This document shows, piece by piece, positions 8,650 through 18,101 of a DNA stretch of 64,000 bases. Within the stretch, counting starts at the first letter, position 1. The number at the start of each line of letters is the position of its first letter. Location of the stretch: positions 58,242-122,241 of the forward strand of contig CANLCT010000005.1 in assembly GCA_947489195.1 (NCBI GenBank), read 5' to 3'. Made by a program: the position numbers and the translations under genes. This DNA is from an uncultured Aquimarina sp. GTDB taxonomy: Bacteria; Bacteroidota; Bacteroidia; Flavobacteriales; Flavobacteriaceae. The notes beneath the pieces were generated by a model that saw only the letters and a program-made list of their open reading frames with translations, was not told the DNA's origin and searched no databases.

Positions 8650-10440
8650 ATGGATATTTCGGCCATAGAATTACAAGTAAAGGTGTTGCCTAATGCACCA
8701 GGAGTTTATCAATATTTTGATAAAGAAGGGCGTGTTTTGTATATAGGTAAGGCTAAAAATTTAAAAAAGAGAGTTGCTTCTTATTTTACAAAAAATCATG
8801 ACAGTGCGCGCTTGCGTATTTTAGTGCGTAAAATTGTAAGTATAAAGCATATTGTTGTTAATACAGAATCTGATGCGTTGTTATTAGAAAACACGCTTAT
8901 AAAAAAGCATCAACCACGTTATAATATTTTATTAAAAGATGACAAATCTTATCCGTGGATTTGTATAAAAAATGAACGTTTTCCACGGGTGTTTAGTACT
9001 CGAAGGATTGTTAAGGATGGTTCAGAATATTTTGGTCCATATACAAATAAGAATGTATTGTATACATTACTAAATTTAATAAAAGAATTATATCCTTTGC
9101 GCACATGTAGTTATGATTTGTCTTCATCAAATATTCAATCGGGGAAATATAAGGTTTGTTTGGAGTATCATTTAAAAAATTGTAAAGGGCCGTGTGAAGA
9201 TTATGAATCTGAAGATCAGTATAAAACATATATTTCTGCAGTACGAAACATATTAAAAGGCAACTTTAAGGATTCTATTCAGTCTTTTAATAAACAAATG
9301 TTAGTACATGCAGAGGCAATGGAATTTGAACAAGCACAACAATACAAACTAAAAATTGAAGCCCTTCAGAATTATCAATCAAAATCAACTGTGGTAAGTG
9401 CTAAAATTAGTAATGTTGATATATTTAGTATTGAGAGTGATGAAAGTTATGCTTATGTAAATTTTATGCAAGTGCATTATGGAGCAGTGGTGCGTTCACA
9501 TACTACCGAGATAAAAAAGAAGTTAGAAGAAACAGATACAGAAATTTTAGAACTTGCAGTAGTAGAGTTTCGAAAGCGTTTTAAATCGCTTTCGCGAGAA
9601 GTTTTACTTCCTTTTCCTGTGGCTGTTGCCGATGGGATAAAAGTAACTATTCCTCAATTAGGCGATAAAAAAAAGCTAATCGATCTTTCATTGCGCAATG
9701 CAAAATACAGTAGGCAAGAGCGATTTAAGCAAATAAAAATAGTAGACCCCGAAAGACATACGAAACGAATGTTAGCACAAATTCAAAAAGATTTACGTTT
9801 GCCCGCATTACCCGAGCATATGGAGTGTTTTGATAATTCTAATATTCAAGGAACAAATCCAGTAGCGGCATGTGTGGTGTTCAAAAACGCCAAACCAAGC
9901 AAAAAAGATTACCGAAAATTTAATATAAAAACAGTAGAAGGCCCCGATGATTTCGCCTCCATGGAAGAGGTCGTGTACCGAAGGTACAAGCGTTTATTGG
10001 ATGAGGGAGAGTCCTTACCTCAATTAATTATTGTTGATGGAGGTAAAGGGCAATTATCATCGGGTTTAAAAGCATTGGATCAATTAGGTATTAGAGGAAA
10101 AGTAACCATAGTAGGTATTGCAAAACGTTTGGAGGAAATTTACTACCCAGGTGATTCTTATCCCTTATATTTAGACAAAAAATCTGAGAGTCTAAAAGTA
10201 ATTCAACATATGCGTAATGAAGCCCATCGTTTTGGGATTACATTTCATAGGCAAAAGCGAAGTAAAGCGGCCCTAGAAACTGAATTGGACGCAATTCCTG
10301 GTATTGGAGAAAAAACAGCGATCAGTTTGTTAAAGCATTTTAGATCAGTGGCTCGAATTAAAAAGGCAAATAAATCAGAATTAGCTGAAATTGTAGGAGT
10401 ATCAAAAGCACAAAAAATTATTGATTATTACAAGGATTAA
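8650..10440 (+). CDS. uvrC: excinuclease ABC subunit C
   Basis: Nucleotide excision repair nuclease that makes both incisions around a lesion in the UvrB-DNA complex. The GIY-YIG domain occupies about residues 15-95 (GVY...YIGKAKNLKKRV, with the metal-binding Glu80). A UVR/UvrB-binding helix pair lies near 205-240, the RNase H-like domain follows (CFDNSNIQGTNPVAA, DGGKGQLSSG), and a helix-hairpin-helix pair ends the protein (IPGIGEKTAISLL). The 596 residues are the full family length. The next gene, a patatin/Omp85 protein, starts about 12-27 bases later and may be co-transcribed. Confidence 0.97.
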   Translation: MDISAIELQVKVLPNAPGVYQYFDKEGRVLYIGKAKNLKKRVASYFTKNHDSARLRILVRKIVSIKHIVVNTESDALLLENTLIKKHQPRYNILLKDDKSYPWICIKNERFPRVFSTRRIVKDGSEYFGPYTNKNVLYTLLNLIKELYPLRTCSYDLSSSNIQSGKYKVCLEYHLKNCKGPCEDYESEDQYKTYISAVRNILKGNFKDSIQSFNKQMLVHAEAMEFEQAQQYKLKIEALQNYQSKSTVVSAKISNVDIFSIESDESYAYVNFMQVHYGAVVRSHTTEIKKKLEETDTEILELAVVEFRKRFKSLSREVLLPFPVAVADGIKVTIPQLGDKKKLIDLSLRNAKYSRQERFKQIKIVDPERHTKRMLAQIQKDLRLPALPEHMECFDNSNIQGTNPVAACVVFKNAKPSKKDYRKFNIKTVEGPDDFASMEEVVYRRYKRLLDEGESLPQLIIVDGGKGQLSSGLKALDQLGIRGKVTIVGIAKRLEEIYYPGDSYPLYLDKKSESLKVIQHMRNEAHRFGITFHRQKRSKAALETELDAIPGIGEKTAISLLKHFRSVARIKKANKSELAEIVGVSKAQKIIDYYKD

Positions 10441-10451
10441 CAACCAATTAA

Positions 10452-12710
10452 TTGAACACAAGTATTTTGAAGCAATTTTTTATTTTACTGGTTACTTTTT
10501 TCTGTTTGCTTACCGCAGAAGCACAACAGCAGCAAAAGGATACTACTGATGTAAAAGTAGGCTTAGTACTTAGTGGTGGCGGGGCAAAAGGTTTGGCACA
10601 TATTGGTGTATTAAAAGTAATTGATGAAGCAGGAATTCGATTAGACTATATTTCGGGTTCAAGTATGGGAGCCATAGTTGGGGGTTTATATGCTTCTGGA
10701 TATACGGCTAAACAACTGGATTCAATTTTTCATACCGTTAATTTTAATAATCTTATACAGGATATACTTCCTCGAGGCAGCAAAACATTTTATGAAAAGG
10801 AAGATGATGAAAAATATGCGCTTAGTTTGCCCATTGTTAAAAATAAAATAAGTCTTCCCAAAGGAATTTCTAATGGACAAAATTTTTATAACTTCTATTC
10901 TAAATTAACCACTCATGTAAGGCATATTAATGATTTTAGTAAGTTACCAGTTCCATTTTTTTGTACCGGTACGGATATTGAAACCGGCGAAGGATTGATT
11001 TTTGATAAAGGTTACTTGCCCGATGTTGTGTCAGCAAGTGGTGCACTACCTACGGTATATAGTCCGGTAAAATTTAATGGACGCTTAATTACTGATGGAG
11101 GGGTAACGAATAATTACCCTGTTGAAGAAATAAAAAAGCGAGGTGTAGAATTAATTATTGGCGTCGATGTTCAAGATACGTTAATGAGTAAAAAGCAGCT
11201 GAATACTGTAACAGATATTATGTTACAAATAAGTAATTTTAGGACAATTAAGGCAATGAAGCGCAAAGAGCAGCTTACAGATGTATATATCAAGCCAAAT
11301 ATTAAACCCTATACTGTTGTTAGTTTTGATGAAGGCAATGAAATTATAAATGAAGGGGAAAAAAGTGCTAGGGAACAGTTCGCTATTTTAAAGGAAATAG
11401 CAGTCAAACAAGCCCCAGCAGTAAAAAAGAAAAAGGTAAAACCTACTAAGGATATTTTAGCTGTTTTTTTAGATATAGATGGGCATAAGCGTTTTACAAG
11501 AGCTTATATTAAAGGTAAACTTCGGTTAAAAACGCCTTCAATTGTAAGTTTAGAAGAACTAAAAAAAGGTTTAGATAATTTATATAGTACTGGAAATTTT
11601 GAACGTATTCGTTACAAAATAAAACCAAAGAGTTTATACGATAGCGAAATTCAAATAAAAGTAGAAGAAAGCCCTGTGAAAAGTTTTGTGCGTTTTGGGT
11701 TGCATTATGATAATTTATATAAATCTGCAGCACTTGTTAATTTTACACGTAAAAATTTATTTTTTAAAAGTGATGTATTATCGTTAGATGCCATTTTAGG
11801 TGATAGACCCAGATACAATATTGATTATTACATTGATAAAGGATATTATTGGAGTGTTGGAATTAATCACAGGTTATATCAATACGAACGATCTTTGGAT
11901 TTTACTTTTGTTAGGAGCAGATTGAATTTGCCTAATTTTCCAATTAATTTTATTGATTTTGAAACCCTAGATATCACTAGTCAATTGTATTTAGAAACTA
12001 TTTTGGGTCAAAAATTTGGTTTTCGAATTGGATTAGAACATAAATTTTTAAGGAACTCTACCGAAACTATTGGCGAAGATAGTGATCAGGTGCCAGGTAC
12101 TGTTTTTTCAAATGTAAACTATTATAGTGCTTATGCAGGGATTAAATATGATAGTTTTGATGATAAATATTTTCCTACAAAAGGAGTACTTTTTGAAGGT
12201 TCATTTACAGGCTATCCATTTTCATCCATACCAATAGCGGAGTTTGATGAATTTGCAGTAGCTAAACTGTCATTAAATTATGCAATTCCTATTACCAGTC
12301 ATTTTTCGGGTTTATTGCAAGCCGAAAGCGGCATGCGTATTGGGAATGCTAACGGGGTAAATTCGTTAGATTTCTTTTTAGGAGGATTCGGTTCAAAATT
12401 AATTAATAATCAAGTACCATTTTATGGGTACGATTTTTTACAACTTTCGGGCGAAAGTTACGTTAAAGGATTGGTGCAGATAGATTATAATTTTTGGAAA
12501 AAACATCATTTAAATGCTGCCGCTAATTTTGCTAATGTTGGCGATGAAATTTTTAACATCAAAGAGATTATTGATTTGAAGGGGTTTTCAGGCTACGCAT
12601 TAGGCTACGGTTACAATTCGCCCATAGGACCTGTACAAATCAAATATGCTTTTTCTGATGATCCAAAAACAACATCAGAAGTGTTTTTTAGTGTGGGGTA
12701 TTGGTTTTAA
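10452..12710 (+). CDS. patatin-like phospholipase with POTRA and Omp85-type barrel (PlpD-like)
   Basis: A signal peptide is followed by a patatin lipase domain: oxyanion loop GGGAKG (42-47), nucleophile Ser71 in GSSMG, and Asp215 in DGG of the catalytic dyad. A single POTRA-like domain follows (about residues 335-410), and the C-terminal half is a 16-strand-like beta-barrel of the D15/Omp85 class. This is the domain order of type Vd secretion proteins such as PlpD, common in Bacteroidota. No ATG fits: the frame starts with TTG at 10452, and a second TTG at 10467 would give a tighter signal peptide (MKQFFILLV...). Outer-membrane location and lipase activity are inferred from domains. Confidence 0.9.
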   Translation: MNTSILKQFFILLVTFFCLLTAEAQQQQKDTTDVKVGLVLSGGGAKGLAHIGVLKVIDEAGIRLDYISGSSMGAIVGGLYASGYTAKQLDSIFHTVNFNNLIQDILPRGSKTFYEKEDDEKYALSLPIVKNKISLPKGISNGQNFYNFYSKLTTHVRHINDFSKLPVPFFCTGTDIETGEGLIFDKGYLPDVVSASGALPTVYSPVKFNGRLITDGGVTNNYPVEEIKKRGVELIIGVDVQDTLMSKKQLNTVTDIMLQISNFRTIKAMKRKEQLTDVYIKPNIKPYTVVSFDEGNEIINEGEKSAREQFAILKEIAVKQAPAVKKKKVKPTKDILAVFLDIDGHKRFTRAYIKGKLRLKTPSIVSLEELKKGLDNLYSTGNFERIRYKIKPKSLYDSEIQIKVEESPVKSFVRFGLHYDNLYKSAALVNFTRKNLFFKSDVLSLDAILGDRPRYNIDYYIDKGYYWSVGINHRLYQYERSLDFTFVRSRLNLPNFPINFIDFETLDITSQLYLETILGQKFGFRIGLEHKFLRNSTETIGEDSDQVPGTVFSNVNYYSAYAGIKYDSFDDKYFPTKGVLFEGSFTGYPFSSIPIAEFDEFAVAKLSLNYAIPITSHFSGLLQAESGMRIGNANGVNSLDFFLGGFGSKLINNQVPFYGYDFLQLSGESYVKGLVQIDYNFWKKHHLNAAANFANVGDEIFNIKEIIDLKGFSGYALGYGYNSPIGPVQIKYAFSDDPKTTSEVFFSVGYWF

Positions 12711-12880
12711 TTATTAATTAAAACTAACTATAAATATAATTTGTTGTAAAATAAGATAAAGACAAAATAGTATCAGGCAATAGATTTGGTAGCGTGGTAT
12801 TTGTTATAAATAATGGATTTAATTAATTTTGGAATAGAAATTGACTATTATGTAATTGAATTTACGTTTAAAATAAAAAA

Positions 12881-13660
12881 ATGAAAAAAGTAATCACCTA
12901 CATAGCAGTCTTATTTGGGGTTTTTTCTGGATTTTCTCAAGTATTAGAAAAAGAACCCGTGTTTTCTGATAATGAGTATATAGAGTTCAAAATAAAATAC
13001 CTTAGTTTTAATACAAGTACGGCTTCATTACAAACAACAAAGAAAAATCTAGAAGGGAAAGAAGTATACCATGTGGTAGGCAAAGGGAGGTCGTCAAAAT
13101 TTTTAAGCTTTTTTTTCAAAATAAGAGACCAATACGAAACTATAATTGATGCCGAAACATTTTTGCCCTATCGATTTGTTCGAAACATATATGAAGGTGG
13201 ATATACTAAAGACATCGTTATTGATTTTGATCAAAATAACAACAAGGCCTTAGTAAATAATAAAAAACATAAAACAAAAAAAACATTTGATGTTGTGCCT
13301 AATGTACATGACATGTTATCATCGTTTTACTACCTCCGAAACCTTATTGATGTTAACGATTTAAAGATAGGAGATGAAGAGACATTGACAATGTTTTTTG
13401 ATGAAGAAAATTTTAAGTTTAAATTGCGCTTTTTAGGGAAAGAAACGATAAGAACAAAATACGGAAAAACATCTTGTTTAAAGTTTAGGCCATTAGTTAT
13501 GGCAGAGCGTATTTTTAAAGAAGAAGAAAGCTTGACAGTTTGGATAAGCAATGATGAGAATAAGATTCCAGTAAAGATTTCGGCTGATTTAGCAGTTGGT
13601 TCCTTAACGGCAAACCTTTCCAAATACAGTGGGTTAAAATATCCACTTGTAACAAAATAA
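12881..13660 (+). CDS. DUF3108 domain protein, exported
   Basis: A 259-residue exported protein with a clear signal peptide (MKKVITYIAVLFGVFSGFSQ). The remainder matches the DUF3108 pattern: a beta-rich fold beginning FSDNEYIEFKIKYL, a central LPYRFVRNIYEGGY block and the ending WISNDENKIPVKI. Periplasmic or outer-membrane-associated; no enzymatic motif is visible and the function of the family is not established. It is followed after 6 bases by tryptophan 2,3-dioxygenase, probably the start of a four-gene run ending with pgi. Confidence 0.8.
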   Translation: MKKVITYIAVLFGVFSGFSQVLEKEPVFSDNEYIEFKIKYLSFNTSTASLQTTKKNLEGKEVYHVVGKGRSSKFLSFFFKIRDQYETIIDAETFLPYRFVRNIYEGGYTKDIVIDFDQNNNKALVNNKKHKTKKTFDVVPNVHDMLSSFYYLRNLIDVNDLKIGDEETLTMFFDEENFKFKLRFLGKETIRTKYGKTSCLKFRPLVMAERIFKEEESLTVWISNDENKIPVKISADLAVGSLTANLSKYSGLKYPLVTK

Positions 13661-13666
13661 TGATGT

Positions 13667-14638
13667 ATGAGTAAACCGCTAGATCCTGAAATTGTAAAGC
13701 GTTTAGAACAGTTAGAAGAAAAGTTTCGAAACTCCGGTCAGGATTTAGGATCTTACTTAGATGGATTATTGCACGATCGGTACTTAACCTATTGGGATTA
13801 TATTCATTTAGATACTCTATTGAGTTTGCAAATACCCCGAACTCATTTTCCCGATGAGGAAATATTTATTACCTATCACCAAATAACAGAGCTTTATTTT
13901 AAGTTGATTATTCACGAAATGAAGCAAATTGTAGATGACAAATTGCAAACGGCTACTTTTTTTATAGAAAAGTTGAATCGAATAAATAGGTATTTCGATG
14001 TGCTAACAGATTCTTTTGATATTATGATCAAAGGGATGGATAAAGAACAGTTTTTAAAATACCGTATGTCTTTATTGCCAGCAAGTGGATTTCAATCAGT
14101 ACAGTTCCGAATGATCGAAGTGTATGCCACTCCTTTATGTAATTTGGTAAATGATAAGGAGCGCAGTAATTTTTCAGAAAAAGAACCATTAGAAGATACT
14201 TACGAGCATTTATACTGGAAGTTTGGTGCAACAGAAACTGAAACCGGCGAAAAAACACTGACACTTAAGCAGTTTGAGTATCGGTATACACCGCGATTAA
14301 TGCGTATAGCCAATCAAGTACAGCAAAGTACCGTGTATCATAGTTATAAAAACCTTCCAGAAAGCGAGCAAAATAATGCAACGCTTATAAAAGCAATGCG
14401 TACTTTTGATGCCAATGTAAATATCAATTGGGGTCTGGTTCATTTAAAAGCAGCCTACAGGTATTTAAATAAAACAGGAGATAAATCAGTTAAAGCAACT
14501 GGTGGTACAAATTGGAAGCAGTTTTTGCCTCCAAATTTCCAAAATATAAGTTTTTTCCCTTCGCTTTGGAGCAAAGAAGAATTGTCGAATTGGGGAAAAA
14601 AATGGGTTGAAGATTTAGTAAATACGAGTAATCAATAA
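13667..14638 (+). CDS. tryptophan 2,3-dioxygenase family protein
   Basis: Heme enzyme that opens the indole ring of L-Trp to N-formylkynurenine, the first step of the kynurenine pathway. The family blocks are YWDYIHLDTLLSLQ, the distal FITYHQITELYFKLIIHE, FQSVQFRMIE, the probable axial His259 in GLVHLKAAYRYL, and the substrate loop TGGTNW. Length 323 is normal for the bacterial group. It sits between DUF3108 and an M23 peptidase lipoprotein; its stop overlaps the next start by one base. No other kynurenine-pathway gene is in the window. Confidence 0.92.
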   Translation: MSKPLDPEIVKRLEQLEEKFRNSGQDLGSYLDGLLHDRYLTYWDYIHLDTLLSLQIPRTHFPDEEIFITYHQITELYFKLIIHEMKQIVDDKLQTATFFIEKLNRINRYFDVLTDSFDIMIKGMDKEQFLKYRMSLLPASGFQSVQFRMIEVYATPLCNLVNDKERSNFSEKEPLEDTYEHLYWKFGATETETGEKTLTLKQFEYRYTPRLMRIANQVQQSTVYHSYKNLPESEQNNATLIKAMRTFDANVNINWGLVHLKAAYRYLNKTGDKSVKATGGTNWKQFLPPNFQNISFFPSLWSKEELSNWGKKWVEDLVNTSNQ

Positions 14639-15954
14639 TGTTTAAAAAAGGCCTTCTTTTAATTATAGCTTTAGTTTTCATTACGTGTAAAAAAAATACA
14701 CCTCCACCTCAAGTTGTGATTGAAAAACCAGCACCATTACCACCAATAGTAAAGGAGTTTGATTTTGTATTAAACGATTACTTGGTGGTTAAGGATACCA
14801 TAAAATCAGGAGACAGTTTTGGTGCTATCATGGATGCGCATGGAGTGAGTAGGTCTCGTGTTTTTGAAATTTCAAATCATGTAAAAGATAGTTTTAATGT
14901 GGCTAAGATAGCCGTAGGGAAGCCTTATACTATTTTAAAATCTAAAGATAGTTTAGCTAAAGTTGAAGCATTTATTTATCAAAAAAGTAAAGTAAGTTAT
15001 ACGGTTGTTCATGTTGCCGATTCTATTTATGCCTCAAATAAAAATAAAAAGTTAGTTTCTAAGCGCAGAACAATGACAGGAGTTATTGAAAGTTCATTGT
15101 CGCAAACCATTGAAAATGAAAATGTATCACCTTATTTAACACATATGCTTTCGGGGATATATCAATGGAGTATCGATTTTTTTAAAATTCAAAAAGGAGA
15201 TCGCTTTAAAGTAATATTTACAGAACATTTTTTAGAAGATGGCACTTATGTTGGTATTGATAATGTAGAGGCGGCTCTTTTTGAGCATAATAAAACACCA
15301 TTTTATGCTTTTGAATACGAAGTTAAAGAAAGTGATAAAAAGGAAATTTCTTATTATGATGATCAAGCAAAATCGTTACAAAGTTTTTTTTTAAAAGCTC
15401 CGCTACAGTTTAGTCGTATTTCTTCGAGGTACTCCCGCCGTAGGTTTCACCCAGTTCAAAAAAGATGGAAATCGCATAAGGGAACAGATTATGCCGCTCC
15501 ACATGGAACACCTATTTGGTCAACGGCCAATGGAACAGTAGTAAAAGCAGGCTACACTTCGGGTAATGGAAATTACGTAAAAGTAAAGCACAATAACAAA
15601 TACAGCACTCAGTATTTACATATGTCTAAAATTTTAGTTAAAAAAGGACAATATGTAAAGCAAGGTGATATTATAGGGCGTGTAGGAAGCACCGGTTTGG
15701 CAACTGGACCACATGTGTGTTATCGTTTTTGGGTAAACGGAAAGCAAGTAGATCCTTACCGCCAAAAACTACCTAGTTCAAAAAACATTGAAGAAAAGCA
15801 TAAAAATGCTTACTTTGAATTTATTAAGCCTATAAAAACAGCATTAGATAGTATTCCTTTCAAATCAGCTAATAACACTCAAACCAATGAAAACATTACC
15901 ATCTCAGAATCCTACACAAACAACTGCTTGGAAAGCCTTACTGGCGCATTATAA
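14638..15954 (+). CDS. M23 family peptidoglycan DD-metallopeptidase lipoprotein
   Basis: The lipoprotein signal with lipobox FITC is near residue 17, followed by a Pro-rich linker, a LysM/OapA-like region (about 50-110) and the C-terminal LytM/M23 domain. Zinc ligands H280 and D284 (HKGTD) are standard, and QYLHMS supplies the catalytic His. The usual HxH is H359-V-C361, so the last zinc ligand would be Cys; I recall this HVC form in other Bacteroidota. The C-terminal 22 codons overlap pgi in another frame. Role: cell-wall remodelling at the cell surface or in the periplasm. Confidence 0.88.
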   Translation: MFKKGLLLIIALVFITCKKNTPPPQVVIEKPAPLPPIVKEFDFVLNDYLVVKDTIKSGDSFGAIMDAHGVSRSRVFEISNHVKDSFNVAKIAVGKPYTILKSKDSLAKVEAFIYQKSKVSYTVVHVADSIYASNKNKKLVSKRRTMTGVIESSLSQTIENENVSPYLTHMLSGIYQWSIDFFKIQKGDRFKVIFTEHFLEDGTYVGIDNVEAALFEHNKTPFYAFEYEVKESDKKEISYYDDQAKSLQSFFLKAPLQFSRISSRYSRRRFHPVQKRWKSHKGTDYAAPHGTPIWSTANGTVVKAGYTSGNGNYVKVKHNNKYSTQYLHMSKILVKKGQYVKQGDIIGRVGSTGLATGPHVCYRFWVNGKQVDPYRQKLPSSKNIEEKHKNAYFEFIKPIKTALDSIPFKSANNTQTNENITISESYTNNCLESLTGAL

Positions 15955-17527
15955 TGAAACAAAAGATCAACATTTAAAGAATCTTTTTGAAAAAGATAAT
16001 GAAAGAGGAGACACGTTTAAAATTCAGTGGGAAGGTTTTTATGTAGATTATTCAAAAAATAGAATAAATTCCAAAACAATTGAACTGTTATTGGATTTAG
16101 CTAAAGAAGTTGGTTTAGCTGATGCTATAAAAAATTATTTTGGAGGTGAAGCCATTAACGCTACAGAAAATAGAGCTGTACAACACATGGCTTTACGAGC
16201 ACCATCATCGCAAAAAATAATGGTTGATGGCGTTAATATTGTAGCCGAAGTAGCACAGGTAAAGCAAAAAATAAAGGGTTTTTGCGAAAAAATAATTTCT
16301 GGAGCACATAAAGGTTATACAGGTAAAGCCATTACCGATATTGTAAATATTGGTATAGGGGGATCAGATTTAGGTCCAGTAATGATTGTAGAATCTTTAG
16401 AGTATTATAAAAATCATTTAAAAACTCATTTTATATCAAATGTTGACGGAGATCATATTCATCAAAATTTAAAAAAGTTTGATCCCGAAACTACTTTATT
16501 CGTAGTGGTTTCTAAAACATTTTCAACACAAGAAACATTATCAAACGCAACTACTGCTCGTACATGGTTTATCGAAAAGGCAAGTGCGGCCGATGTTAGT
16601 AAACATTTTGTTGCAGTATCAAGTAATATTAAAAATGTAACCGAATTTGGTATTGCCGAAGAGAATATTTTCCCGTTATGGGACTGGGTAGGAGGGCGTT
16701 TTTCATTATGGAGTGCTGTTGGGTTATCAGTAGCTTTATCAATTGGTTTTGATCAATTTGAAGAATTGCTAGCAGGAGCACACGAAATGGATACTCATTT
16801 TAAAAATGAATCTTTTGAAAAAAACATACCAGTTTTACTAGGTTTGTTAAGTGTTTGGTATAATAATTTTTATGAAGTAGAAACAGAGGCTATTATTCCT
16901 TATAGTCAATACCTACACCGATTACCAGCGTATTTACAACAAGGTATTATGGAAAGTAATGGTAAAGGAGTGGATCGTAATGGGGATAAAATTGATTACC
17001 AAACGGGAACCATTATTTGGGGAGAAGCAGGAACAAATTCTCAGCATGCTTTTTTTCAGTTAATTCATCAGGGGACAAAAATTATTCCAACAGAATTTAT
17101 AGGATTTAAAAAAGCTTTGTTTGGAGATCAAGATCATCATGATAAATTGATGGCGAACTTTTTTGCGCAAACAGAAGCCTTAATGAATGGGAAAAGTAAA
17201 AGCGAAGTGCTTGCCGAATTGGCTTCAAAAAATTTATCAGAAAAAGAATTAGCTACTTTGGCTCCGTTCAAAGAGTTTCCAGGAAACAGACCAACCACCA
17301 CATTGTTAATAGATCAATTAACTCCTAAAACATTAGGAGCATTAGTAGCGATGTATGAGCATCGAATTTTTGTTCAAGGTATTGTTTGGAATATTTATAG
17401 TTATGACCAGTGGGGAGTAGAGTTAGGGAAACAACTGGCAACACAAATTTTAAGTGAAATTAAAGACAATAGCCCAAAAGATCATGACAGTTCAACAACA
17501 AATCTTTTAAAGGCATATTTAAAATAA
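15887..17527 (+). CDS. pgi: glucose-6-phosphate isomerase
   Basis: Interconverts glucose-6-phosphate and fructose-6-phosphate in glycolysis/gluconeogenesis. The family signatures [10 protein letters not shown], the [15 protein letters not shown] block, the catalytic Glu in [10 protein letters not shown], and [18 protein letters not shown] are all intact. The length of 546 is normal. The ATG at 15887 lies inside the preceding M23 gene (68-base overlap), but the resulting N-terminus [15 protein letters not shown] matches the usual start of flavobacterial Pgi, so the overlap is accepted. A hairpin terminator follows 10 bases after the stop. Confidence 0.97.
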   Translation: MKTLPSQNPTQTTAWKALLAHYNETKDQHLKNLFEKDNERGDTFKIQWEGFYVDYSKNRINSKTIELLLDLAKEVGLADAIKNYFGGEAINATENRAVQHMALRAPSSQKIMVDGVNIVAEVAQVKQKIKGFCEKIISGAHKGYTGKAITDIVNIGIGGSDLGPVMIVESLEYYKNHLKTHFISNVDGDHIHQNLKKFDPETTLFVVVSKTFSTQETLSNATTARTWFIEKASAADVSKHFVAVSSNIKNVTEFGIAEENIFPLWDWVGGRFSLWSAVGLSVALSIGFDQFEELLAGAHEMDTHFKNESFEKNIPVLLGLLSVWYNNFYEVETEAIIPYSQYLHRLPAYLQQGIMESNGKGVDRNGDKIDYQTGTIIWGEAGTNSQHAFFQLIHQGTKIIPTEFIGFKKALFGDQDHHDKLMANFFAQTEALMNGKSKSEVLAELASKNLSEKELATLAPFKEFPGNRPTTTLLIDQLTPKTLGALVAMYEHRIFVQGIVWNIYSYDQWGVELGKQLATQILSEIKDNSPKDHDSSTTNLLKAYLK

Positions 17528-17537
17528 ACTAATTTAG

Positions 17538-17571
17538 ATGCTCCTTGGCTTATTAAAAGGAGCATTTGTTT
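17538..17571 (+). terminator. Rho-independent terminator after pgi
   Basis: Perfect 9-base stem atgctcctt (17538-17546) with aaggagcat (17557-17565), a 10-base loop, then a T-rich tail. Confidence 0.85.
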
Positions 17572-17609
17572 GATAAATATTAATTTAGTACATTAGAATA
17601 TAAAGAAAT

Positions 17610-18047
17610 ATGGAAAGTATTGTAAAAATTGTTCATTCAACATGGGCCTATTTAGTATTAACAATATTGGTGTTAGCAACATTTAACGCTATTGCTGGTT
17701 TAGTTACAAAAAGAGAATATCAAGCTAAAGATTTTAGAATTTCGTTATTTGCATTAATAGTAACTCATTTACAATTTGTTATAGGGTTTGTTTTATTATT
17801 TTTATCTGGAAAAATATTGTGGTTTACAGATATTCCTGTAAAAGATATTATGAGAAATGCCGAAATGCGCCTGTATAATGTTGAGCATCCAACAATGATG
17901 ATATTGGCTATAGCAGCCTTAACTATAGGGTATTCAAAGCATAAGAAAAAATTAACTTCAACTCCTAAATTTAAACTTTTAGCAATTTTTTACTCAGTGG
18001 CATTATTATTGGTACTTTCTAGAATACCATGGAGTACATGGTTTTAA
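17610..18047 (+). CDS. small four-helix membrane protein, possible heme-binding (cytochrome b-like)
   Basis: A 145-residue protein with four predicted membrane helices and little else. His9, His53 and His93 lie within or at the ends of helices and could ligate heme, in line with flavobacterial homologues that are often named cytochrome B. No CXXC or enzymatic motif is present. It follows the pgi terminator and precedes the galactan island, with its own upstream gap of about 80 bases. Function is unproven. Confidence 0.6.
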   Translation: MESIVKIVHSTWAYLVLTILVLATFNAIAGLVTKREYQAKDFRISLFALIVTHLQFVIGFVLLFLSGKILWFTDIPVKDIMRNAEMRLYNVEHPTMMILAIAALTIGYSKHKKKLTSTPKFKLLAIFYSVALLLVLSRIPWSTWF

Positions 18048-18101
18048 ATTGTAAATTATTTTATAGTAATCAGTTAATACTGGTGCAAAATTAATTGTAA
18101 T

